This document shows, piece by piece, positions 7,111-14,606 of a DNA stretch of 64,000 nucleotides. The DNA is taken from positions 1,808,980 to 1,872,979 of the forward strand of contig NC_011886.1 in assembly GCF_000022025.1 (NCBI RefSeq), written 5' to 3'. The DNA is from Pseudarthrobacter chlorophenolicus A6 (lineage in GTDB: Bacteria; Actinomycetota; Actinomycetes; Actinomycetales; Micrococcaceae). The position numbers and the translations under genes are program-made. How positions within the stretch are numbered: position 1 is the first letter of the stretch; each line of letters opens with the position of its first letter. The notes beneath the pieces are model-generated. The model searched no databases. It saw only the letters and a list, made by a program, of their open reading frames with translations, and was not told the DNA's origin.

Positions 7111-10100
7111 GTGCGGCCCATGCTCCCGCCGGGACCTGCAACCCGCTCCGCCGTCTACTGGCTCGGCCTGCTCGCAGCGTTGAAAGCACTCTCGCTCGTC
7201 CTGATGGGACAGGCGGTGGCGGCCGCCCTTGCGGGGCTGGCGGCCGGGGACCCTGTCCGTCCGGACCAGCTCACACTGGGCATGGCCGGCGTGGTCCTGC
7301 GGTCCATCACCGTGTGGGGGCAGGCCGTGGCCGCCCGGCGCGCCGCGCTGGGCATCAAGGAGGAACTGCGGGCCGGCCTGCTGGAGCGGACCTTGCGCAA
7401 CGGGGTGCGCGAAACCGGCCCGGCGGACGGTGGCCTCGCCGTGCTGGCCACCCGGGGCCTGGACGCATTGGACAGCTACTACACCCAGTTCCTGCCGGCG
7501 CTGGTGAACTGCGCCGCCGTGCCGCTGCTGCTCGGCGCGCGGATCCTCTTCGCGGACTGGGTCAGCGCAGTGGTGATCGTCCTGACCGTGCCCCTGGTTC
7601 CGCTGTTCATGGTGCTGATTGGCCGCTATACCGAGGACAACGTGCGCGAGGCGCAGGCGTCGCTGGCCAGGCTTTCGGCGCACATGCTGGAACTCGCCAA
7701 GGGCCTGCCTGTCCTCGTGGGCCTGGGCCGGGCCACGGCCCAGCGGAAAGCGCTCGAGGAGATCTCGGAGGAATACCGCTCGCGCACCATGGGGACCCTG
7801 CGCACCGCTTTCCTCTCCGCCCTGGCGCTGGAACTCATCGCCACCATCTCCGTGGCAGTGGTGGCCGTGTTCATTGGCGTGCGGCTGGTGCACGGCGACA
7901 TGCCGCTCGAAGCCGGACTGCTGGCCCTGATCCTCGCACCGGACTGCTACCTGCCGCTCCGTGAGCTGGGCACGGCACACCACGCCAGCGACGACGGCCG
8001 GGTGGCGCTGGCCGGCGTCACAGCGGTCACCGGCGCCCCGGAGCCGAAGCAGCTTCCTGCTGCGCCGGCGGGCAGGCCCGGTGCGCCGCTCACCGTCACC
8101 GGCCTCACCGTGACCTACCGCGGAAGGTCCCGTGCCGCCGTCGGACCCCTGACCTTTGAAGCGCCGCAGAGCCGGATCACCGCCCTGGACGGCCCCAGCG
8201 GTGCCGGCAAGAGCACGGTCCTCGGCGTCCTGGCCGGCACCATCGGGGACGGCGCAGGGGCATCCGTGACCGGCACGGTGACCGGGTTGGACCGGAACGC
8301 CGTGGCCTGGGTGCCACAGCATCCGGTGCTGGTGGCCGACAGTGTGCTGGACGAGGTGCTGCTCTACCTGGGCGCCCACGCCCGCAACGCCCGTGACAGT
8401 GCGCTGGCCGAGGAAACCGCCCGCGCATGCCTCACCCGGGCAGGGGCCGGCCACCTGGCCGCGAAACACCCCGCCGAACTGAGCCCGGGGGAGCTGCGGC
8501 GCGTCGCACTGGCCCGCGGGTTGGCGAGGATCGACGCCGGAGCAACTGTGCTCCTGCTCGATGAGCCCACCGCGCACCTGGACAGCGATTCGGCGCAGGC
8601 CGTCGAAGACGCCATCCACGGGCTGCGCGGCAAGGTCACCGTCATCCTGGTGGCCCACGAAGAACGGACCCGGAGCCTCGCCGACGTGCTGGTGCCGGTC
8701 GGCGCAGCGGCGGGACCGGGGGCAACACTTCAGCAGGACACGTTGCCCTCCGCGGCGGCGTCGACGGGTGCAGCCAGGGATGCCGTTGCAGCCTCAAAGG
8801 CGTCTGAGGCGTCTGAGGCGGCAACGCGGCGGGGTGCAGCCGGTATCAGGGGCGGAACCAATGGCCGTCCGGGCCGGGGCGTCATGGGACTCCTGGCTTC
8901 GCTGATGGCGCCGGTGCGGGGACGATTCGCCGCCGCCGCCATCGTCGGCACCCTCGCGGCCGTCTTCGCTGTTGCGTTGTCCGGGTTGTCCGGCTGGCTG
9001 ATCATCCGCGCCAGCGAGCAGCCACCCATCCTCTACCTGCTGACAGCCATTGTTGGCGTTCGCTTTTTCGGCATCGGCAGGGCCGTACTCCGCTACTGGG
9101 AACGGCTGCTGCTGCACGATGCCGTGTTTGCCGCGCTGACCAGGCTCCGGGGAAGGCTGTGGGCCGCACTGAGCCGCCGGGCTTTGGCCCTGCGCCGCCT
9201 GCTCCAGGGCGGCAACGTGCTGGGCACCGTGATCGACGACGTCGACACCGTCCGCGACCTCCTGCCCCGGGTGGTGCTGCCGCCCGTCACGGCCGTGGCA
9301 GTCGCCGTACTGGCGGTGGGAACCACCTGGCTGGTGGTCCCGCCGGCACTGCCCGCCGTCATCGCCGCCGCCGCAGCAAGCCTGGTGCTGGCGCCCGCGC
9401 TTGCGCTCTGGGGCGACCGAAGGTCGGCAACGGCGGAGCAGGTGCTGCGTTCCGGCGTGCTTCGCCGCGTCTCGGCCGCCCTGGATGCCCGGGCGGAGCT
9501 GTCCGCCAACGGTGTGGCGCCCCGGGTGCTGGACGAACTCCGCGGCGAAGACCGCAAAGCCACCGGCGCCTCCCAGCGTTCGGCCTGGGCCGAGGGCCTG
9601 GGCCACGCGGTCACCGCTGCCGCCTGCGGCGCCGCAGCGCTCGCCAGTGCATGGCTGGCCGCCCCCGCCGTCCTTGACGGCCGGATCGAGCCGGCAACGG
9701 CCGCCGTAGTGGTCCTGCTGCTGCTGGCCCTGGTGGAACCCTATTCGGCGATGACGACGGCGGTGCGGCAGTTCCCTGCCTTGCAGGCGGTGCTGCAGCG
9801 CGTGGCTTCGTCCGGGGCGCTGGACGCGTCCGGGGACGCCCAGGATACCGACGGGGGAGCGGCAGACGGACTGCAGCCGGTACCGGCGCGTGATGGCGGC
9901 ATTCCCGGGCTGGAGCTCGCGAACCTTGCCGCGGCCTGGCCCGGCGGGGCTCCGGTCTTCACCGGTTTGGACGCCGTTGCGGGGCCCGGTCATTGGCTGG
10001 CCGTCACTGGCCCGTCCGGCTCGGGGAAGTCGACGCTCCTCTCGGTCCTGCTGGGATTCCTGCCGTCAGCAGCAGGGAGTGTGCGGGTGTCCGGCGGGGT

Positions 10101-10590
10101 GGCATGGTGCCCGCAGGAGGCCCACCTCTTCGACTCGACCATCCGCGGCAACCTCCTGCTGGGGCGGCCTGCAACGGAGCCCGGCAGCGAACGGGACAAC
10201 GAGGGGGAAGACGCGACCGAACAGGAGATGGCAGCGGTGATTGCCGCCGTCGGCCTCACCGGGCTCATGGAACGACTGCCTGCGGGACTGGACACGCGGA
10301 TCGGTCCCGGCGGCGCTTTCCTCAGTGGCGGTGAGCGCCAGCGCCTTGCAGTGGCCCGCACCCTGATGACCGGTGCCGAGGTGATCCTGCTGGATGAGCC
10401 CACCGCGCACCTGGATGCCGAATCAGCCAAGGCCATGCTGCACGACCTGAGGGCCGGCCTCCGGGGCCGGACCGTGGTGCTGGTAACCCACCACGCCGCC
10501 GATATCCAGCCCGGGGACGTTCGGCTGGCGCTCGCGCCGGCCGCGGAACGCCGGCAGCCTGGCCGGGCAGCGGCTGGGTTGCACGCCTGA
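7111..10590 (+). CDS. cydDC: CydDC fusion: thiol/haem ABC exporter required for cytochrome bd assembly
   Basis: One 1159-residue chain carrying both half-transporters that are separate CydD and CydC in E. coli. Order: membrane domain 1 (about 12-290), nucleotide-binding domain 1 with Walker A GPSGAGKST near 361, signature LSPGE near 457 and Walker B LLLDEPTAHLD near 481; an Ala/Gly-rich linker (about 545-590); membrane domain 2 from about 595; nucleotide-binding domain 2 with GPSGSGKST near 967, signature LSGGE near 1071 and Walker B LLDEPTAHLD near 1090. The APDCYLPLRELGT segment is typical of CydD. It probably exports cysteine/glutathione-type thiols or helps haem loading. Start is a GTG one base after cydB. 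Confidence 0.93.
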   Translation: MRPMLPPGPATRSAVYWLGLLAALKALSLVLMGQAVAAALAGLAAGDPVRPDQLTLGMAGVVLRSITVWGQAVAARRAALGIKEELRAGLLERTLRNGVRETGPADGGLAVLATRGLDALDSYYTQFLPALVNCAAVPLLLGARILFADWVSAVVIVLTVPLVPLFMVLIGRYTEDNVREAQASLARLSAHMLELAKGLPVLVGLGRATAQRKALEEISEEYRSRTMGTLRTAFLSALALELIATISVAVVAVFIGVRLVHGDMPLEAGLLALILAPDCYLPLRELGTAHHASDDGRVALAGVTAVTGAPEPKQLPAAPAGRPGAPLTVTGLTVTYRGRSRAAVGPLTFEAPQSRITALDGPSGAGKSTVLGVLAGTIGDGAGASVTGTVTGLDRNAVAWVPQHPVLVADSVLDEVLLYLGAHARNARDSALAEETARACLTRAGAGHLAAKHPAELSPGELRRVALARGLARIDAGATVLLLDEPTAHLDSDSAQAVEDAIHGLRGKVTVILVAHEERTRSLADVLVPVGAAAGPGATLQQDTLPSAAASTGAARDAVAASKASEASEAATRRGAAGIRGGTNGRPGRGVMGLLASLMAPVRGRFAAAAIVGTLAAVFAVALSGLSGWLIIRASEQPPILYLLTAIVGVRFFGIGRAVLRYWERLLLHDAVFAALTRLRGRLWAALSRRALALRRLLQGGNVLGTVIDDVDTVRDLLPRVVLPPVTAVAVAVLAVGTTWLVVPPALPAVIAAAAASLVLAPALALWGDRRSATAEQVLRSGVLRRVSAALDARAELSANGVAPRVLDELRGEDRKATGASQRSAWAEGLGHAVTAAACGAAALASAWLAAPAVLDGRIEPATAAVVVLLLLALVEPYSAMTTAVRQFPALQAVLQRVASSGALDASGDAQDTDGGAADGLQPVPARDGGIPGLELANLAAAWPGGAPVFTGLDAVAGPGHWLAVTGPSGSGKSTLLSVLLGFLPSAAGSVRVSGGVAWCPQEAHLFDSTIRGNLLLGRPATEPGSERDNEGEDATEQEMAAVIAAVGLTGLMERLPAGLDTRIGPGGAFLSGGERQRLAVARTLMTGAEVILLDEPTAHLDAESAKAMLHDLRAGLRGRTVVLVTHHAADIQPGDVRLALAPAAERRQPGRAAAGLHA

Positions 10591-10592
10591 CC

Positions 10593-10616
10593 CGGGCGCG
10601 CCGCCGGCTGCGCCCG
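10593..10616. terminator. Hairpin between convergent cydDC and DinB-family gene
   Basis: A perfect 7-bp stem CGGGCGC / GCGCCCG with a 10-nt GC-rich loop fills the 31-bp convergent gap. There is no T tract, so termination is inferred from position and symmetry. Confidence 0.45.
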
Positions 10617-10621
10617 CGGAA

Positions 10622-11140
10622 CTATCCGTCGACGTCGTGCAGGTGGTGGACGACGTCGTGCAGGAAGTACCGCGCGAGCGTCAGGACGGTGAACTCCGAA
10701 CCATTGCTGCGCAGGCCCTTGCGGTCCCATTCGGATTCGCGCACGCCGGCGAAGGATTCCGCCACCTGCTGGCCCTCTGCGGCCAGCTCAGTGTTGACCA
10801 CTGCAGGGTCGGCGTTGGCGTAGTCCTTCTCGATGGCGGTCAGGTCCTGGTCCCAGTTCTCAAACTTCGCGTCGTCCGAGTCCAGCATCAGGTTCAGGCG
10901 CTGGTCGAACAGGCTGAACACATCGCGCACGTGGCAGGCGTACTCCAGCGCGGACCAAGTGTTGTCGTTGGGGCGCTCGGCAACCTCCGGCCGGCGCAGG
11001 ACCGCCCGCCACCGGGGCAACATGTTTTCGATAGTGCCGGGGACAGTTGCCGGCGTGGTGGTGGAGGGATCGAACGAGCAATCGGGGCAGGGGCGGTCCA
11101 GGACCCAGGTCCAGTCCTTCTCATCAGGCACGATAGGCAT
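10622..11140 (-). CDS. DinB/YfiT-type metal-binding protein
   Basis: A 172-residue four-helix DinB-superfamily protein. Histidines sit where the fold binds metal: EYACHVRD in the middle and HDVVHHLHD at the C-terminus. Actinobacterial relatives include mycothiol-dependent enzymes and uncharacterised thiol transferases; the substrate cannot be read from sequence. The N-terminus has a PCPDCSF cysteine pair. The ATG is exactly 6 nt after a TAGACT -10 hexamer, with no Shine-Dalgarno, so the transcript is probably leaderless. It is divergent from the GNAT gene with a gap of only 23 bp. Confidence 0.8.
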   Translation of the reverse strand: MPIVPDEKDWTWVLDRPCPDCSFDPSTTTPATVPGTIENMLPRWRAVLRRPEVAERPNDNTWSALEYACHVRDVFSLFDQRLNLMLDSDDAKFENWDQDLTAIEKDYANADPAVVNTELAAEGQQVAESFAGVRESEWDRKGLRSNGSEFTVLTLARYFLHDVVHHLHDVDG

Positions 11141-11146
11141 GGGAGC

Positions 11147-11156
11147 AGTCTAAAGT
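11147..11156. promoter_or_regulatory. Overlapping divergent -10 hexamers for two leaderless genes
   Basis: On the minus strand TAGACT (11152-11147) lies 6 nt before the DinB ATG. On the plus strand TAAAGT (11151-11156) lies 7 nt before the GNAT ATG. The hexamers share 2 bp, so the whole 23-bp gap is one symmetric promoter core. Confidence 0.65.
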
Positions 11157-11163
11157 ACAAGCA

Positions 11164-11964
11164 ATGAAGCACCCGGACGCTGCACGGTTCCTCGCGGCCT
11201 ACGACTCGCAGCTGCGCCTCGCCCCTGAGGTGGCCGGCGCCAGGTCAGTGCTCCCGCTGGGCCCGTTGCTGCTCGCCACGTTCGACGGCGGACGCGGGTT
11301 CGTGACCTACGCTGACCTCGGCGGGGCGCCTGCGTCCACTGTCGCGGAATGGGTGGACCGGGCTGTGGCGCACTTCCGCGCGGATCCTGCGGTCCAGGCC
11401 GTCGAGTGGAAGACCCGCGGGCACGACGCCGCGCCGGGCCTGCACGAGGCCCTGCTGGGCCGCGGTTTTGTGCCCGATGACCCCGAATCGATCATGATTG
11501 GTGCCGCCGCCGCCCTGGTTGCGGACGTTCCCCTGCCGCCCGGGGTCTGGCTTCGGCGGGTCACCGAACCAGCGGATGTCCGGGCCGTGAGCGCTATGCA
11601 GGACGTCGCTTTCGGAGGCAGTGTCTCGGAAGCGCTGGCCGAAGACCTGCTGCGGCGGCTGTCCGCCGGGGACGGCACCGAGCTGTGGGCAGCAGGCCAC
11701 GAGGACCGCATTGTCAGTGCCGGGCGCCTGGAACCGGTGGCAGGCACGGACTTCGCAGGCATCTGGGGCGGGGCCACCCTGGCGCCGTGGCGCGGGCAGG
11801 GCATTTACCGGGCCCTCACGGCCGAGCGTGCCCGGTCCGCGCTGCGGCTCGGCAAGACCCTGATCCACAGCGACTCCACCGAATTCTCGCGCCCCATCCT
11901 TGAGCGGTATGGACTCGTCAAGGTCTCCACCACCACGCCGTACACCTGGAGCAGGGAGCCCTGA
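11164..11964 (+). CDS. GNAT family N-acetyltransferase
   Basis: A 266-residue protein with a C-terminal GNAT domain. The acetyl-CoA pyrophosphate loop is RGQGIYRAL, after the strand GIWGGATL and before the typical SDSTEFSRPILERYGL tail. The N-terminal half looks like a degenerate second GNAT unit, as in tandem-GNAT proteins. The acceptor substrate is unknown. The ATG follows TAAAGT by 7 nt without a ribosome-binding site, so it is probably translated from a leaderless mRNA. Confidence 0.85.
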   Translation: MKHPDAARFLAAYDSQLRLAPEVAGARSVLPLGPLLLATFDGGRGFVTYADLGGAPASTVAEWVDRAVAHFRADPAVQAVEWKTRGHDAAPGLHEALLGRGFVPDDPESIMIGAAAALVADVPLPPGVWLRRVTEPADVRAVSAMQDVAFGGSVSEALAEDLLRRLSAGDGTELWAAGHEDRIVSAGRLEPVAGTDFAGIWGGATLAPWRGQGIYRALTAERARSALRLGKTLIHSDSTEFSRPILERYGLVKVSTTTPYTWSREP

Positions 11965-11967
11965 TCC

Positions 11968-12021
11968 GGCGCAGCAGCGGCGGGCGGAGCGGCCTGCGCC
12001 ACCGGGCGCGGACTACGCGCC
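11968..12021. terminator. Two hairpins in the convergent GNAT-parC gap
   Basis: GGCGCAG / CTGCGCC (11968-12000) and GGCGCG / CGCGCC (12005-12021) are stem-loops at the 3' ends of the two convergent genes; the second has the parC stop codon in its loop. Neither has a T tract. Confidence 0.3.
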
Positions 12022-14523
12022 GGCGGGGGCCTCCGGCCACGCCATCGCGGCACCTACTACGTCCACAGCCTGGGACAACGGGATGCCTGAGCCGTCGCGC
12101 CGGCCGTGCTCCTGCGGAAGTGACCTGGCGACGCCCGCGGCCGAAGACGCCTTGGCCGGACCATGCCCGGCCCACGCCAGCAGCAGCGTGTCTTCGCCCT
12201 TCAGGAACCTGTGCGCGCGCACACCCGCGGTGGCACGGCCCTTCACCGGGTATTCGGAGAACGCGGTTACCTTCGCCGTGCCCGGGGCAGTGCCCGGAAG
12301 GGCGCCATTAGTGCCGGCAATCGTGACCACGACGGCGGCCTCGTCCTGGTCGCGCACCGCGCCGAAGAACGCCACGCGGTCGCCCGCGGCAAGTTTGATG
12401 CCGGCCATACCACCAGCCGTCCGCCCTTGCGGACGCACCGCGGAGGCGGCAAACTTCAGCAGTTGGGCCTGGGCCGTCAGGAACACCAGTTCGGTATCGT
12501 CGGCCGCGGCCGGCGCCACGCCCACCACGAAATCCTTGTCCTTGAGCGCGATGACTTCCCAGTCCTCGCGGTTCAGCGGGTACTCCGGCTGGACCCGCTT
12601 CACCACGCCCTGTGAGGTTCCGATGGCGAGTACTTCGTCCAACGGTGCGAATGCCACCAGGGTTTCGCCCTTCAGCAGCGTCAGGAAGTCCTTCGCCGGA
12701 ACGCCCCCGGCCATGTTGGGCAGGCCCGCGACGGGAGGCAGGACCGGCATGTCCATCACCTGGAGGCGGAGCATCCGGCCCTGGGAGGTGATGGCCGCGA
12801 TCTCACCGCGGGCCGAGGTCTTCACCACGGATGTGAACACGTCGTGCTTGTTCCGCGGTCCAGCCTCTGCCAGCGGCTCCTGGTTGCTGGTACGCCCGAT
12901 CTGCCCCGAGGCTGTCAGGATGGCCCAGCAGGGGTCGTCGGCGATCTCCAAGGCCAGGGGAGCGGGCTTGCCCTTCTTGCTGCCCGCAAGTTCTGCCGCA
13001 ACGGTGGGGGAGACGGCCTCTGACTCCAGCAGGATGGTGCGGCGCGGTGTGCCGTGCTCCTCGGAAATCGCTTCAAGTTCATCGGACACCAGCGAACGGA
13101 GCAGTTCCTCGGAGTTGAGGATGGCTTCGAGTTCGGCAATCTCGCGGCGCAGCTGGTCCTGTTCCTTTTCCAGCTCGATCCGCGAGTACTTGGTCAGCTG
13201 GCGGAGCCGCAGTTCCAGGATGTAATTGGCCTGGATCTCGGTGAGGTCGTAGATGGACATCAGGCGCTCACGGGCGGCGGCAGCCTCATCGGAGGACCGG
13301 ATGATCTGGATGACCTCGTCAATATCCACGATGGCGATGAGGAGGCCCTCCACCAGGTGCAGCCGGTCCTTCTTCTTGCCCAGCCGGAAGATGGTGCGGC
13401 GCCGGACCACGTCGATGCGGTGGTTGACGTAGACAGACAGCAGGGCCACCAGGCCGAGGGTCTGCGGCTGCCCGTCCACCAGCGTGACGTTGTTGATGCC
13501 GAAGGAATCCTCCATCGGCGTGTACCGGTAGAGCTGCTGGAGCACCGCGGTGGGGTTGAAGCCGTTCTTGAGCTCGATGACCAGGCGCAGGCCATGCTTG
13601 CGGTCCGTCAGGTCCACGATGTCGCTGATGCCGGTCAGCTTTTTGGCGTTAACGGCGTCCTTGATCTTCTCGATGACCTTCTCGGGGCCCACCATGTACG
13701 GCAGTTCGGTGACCACCAGGCCGGTGCGGCGGGCCGAAAGCTGCTCCACCTCGACCTTGGCGCGGGTCTTGAAAGAGCCCCGGCCTGTGGCGTAGGCATC
13801 GCGGATGCCGTCCAGGCCCACAATCCGTCCGCCGCTGGGCAGGTCCGGGCCCGGAACGAACCGCATGAGGTCTTCGAGCGTGGCGTCAGGGTTGGCAATC
13901 AGGTGCCGGGCGGCGGAGATGACTTCCACCAGGTTGTGCGGGGCCATGTTGGTGGCCATGCCCACCGCGATGCCGGTAGCCCCGTTCACCAGCAGGTTGG
14001 GGAAGGCTGCCGGGAGGACGTCCGGCTGCGTGAGCTGGTTGTCGTAGTTGGGGACGAAGTCCACCACGTCTTCATCGAGGTGGTTGGTGAGGGTAAGGGC
14101 GGCGGGGGCCAGCCTGGCCTCCGTGTACCGCGGAGCTGCCGGGCCGTCGTCGAGCGATCCGAAGTTGCCGTGCCCGTCGATCAGCGGCAGGCGCAGCGAG
14201 AAGTCCTGGGCCATGCGCACCATGGCGTCGTAGATGGCGGCGTCACCGTGCGGGTGCAGCTTACCCATGACCTCGCCCACCACCCGGGCGCTCTTGACGT
14301 GCCCGCGGTCCGGCCGCAGGCCCATGTCGCTCATCATGTACAGGATGCGGCGCTGCACCGGCTTCAACCCGTCGCGGGCGTCGGGCAGTGCCCGCGAGTA
14401 GATCACGGAGTACGCGTACTCCAGGAACGAACCCTCCATCTCGGAAGTGACGTCGATGTCGACGATGTTCTCCGTGAAGGGAGTGGTGTCCGCGACGGGT
14501 GCTGGGCTTTGGCGGCGGGCCAT
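12013..14523 (-). CDS. parC: DNA topoisomerase IV subunit A (type IIA, breakage-reunion subunit)
   Basis: An 836-residue type IIA subunit that cuts and rejoins DNA, partner of ParE. The winged-helix catalytic core holds the active-site Tyr133 in PRYTEARL. The quinolone-determining segment [12 protein letters not shown] at 90-101 has Ala95 where E. coli GyrA has Ser83 and keeps Asp99. The tower and coiled coil follow (about 360-480), then a C-terminal beta-pinwheel from about 510. It is called ParC because it is the probable mate of the local parE; a GyrA-type name cannot be excluded from sequence alone. It is divergent from the GNAT/acyl-CoA-ligase gene. Confidence 0.88.
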   Translation of the reverse strand: MARRQSPAPVADTTPFTENIVDIDVTSEMEGSFLEYAYSVIYSRALPDARDGLKPVQRRILYMMSDMGLRPDRGHVKSARVVGEVMGKLHPHGDAAIYDAMVRMAQDFSLRLPLIDGHGNFGSLDDGPAAPRYTEARLAPAALTLTNHLDEDVVDFVPNYDNQLTQPDVLPAAFPNLLVNGATGIAVGMATNMAPHNLVEVISAARHLIANPDATLEDLMRFVPGPDLPSGGRIVGLDGIRDAYATGRGSFKTRAKVEVEQLSARRTGLVVTELPYMVGPEKVIEKIKDAVNAKKLTGISDIVDLTDRKHGLRLVIELKNGFNPTAVLQQLYRYTPMEDSFGINNVTLVDGQPQTLGLVALLSVYVNHRIDVVRRRTIFRLGKKKDRLHLVEGLLIAIVDIDEVIQIIRSSDEAAAARERLMSIYDLTEIQANYILELRLRQLTKYSRIELEKEQDQLRREIAELEAILNSEELLRSLVSDELEAISEEHGTPRRTILLESEAVSPTVAAELAGSKKGKPAPLALEIADDPCWAILTASGQIGRTSNQEPLAEAGPRNKHDVFTSVVKTSARGEIAAITSQGRMLRLQVMDMPVLPPVAGLPNMAGGVPAKDFLTLLKGETLVAFAPLDEVLAIGTSQGVVKRVQPEYPLNREDWEVIALKDKDFVVGVAPAAADDTELVFLTAQAQLLKFAASAVRPQGRTAGGMAGIKLAAGDRVAFFGAVRDQDEAAVVVTIAGTNGALPGTAPGTAKVTAFSEYPVKGRATAGVRAHRFLKGEDTLLLAWAGHGPAKASSAAGVARSLPQEHGRRDGSGIPLSQAVDVVGAAMAWPEAPAGA

Positions 14524-14593
14524 GGGGGTGGTGAATCCTTCGGTTACTGGGGGCTGCCGGGCAGGGTGCTGCTGCGCTGCGGCAGTTTTTGGC

Positions 14594-14606
14594 TAGGCTA
14601 AGCCTA
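14594..14606. promoter_or_regulatory. Symmetric divergent promoter core between parC and GNAT/ligase gene
   Basis: The 13-bp palindrome TAGGCT-A-AGCCTA presents a TAGGCT -10 on both strands. On plus it ends 6 nt before the ATG at 14606, predicting a leaderless mRNA. On minus it would give parC a leader of about 70 nt. Confidence 0.55.

Noticed and set aside
7093..8658. Long minus-strand frames opposite cydDC, parC and other genes
   Set aside because: High GC makes long antisense frames common; they lack family features, and the plus-strand genes have complete motifs.
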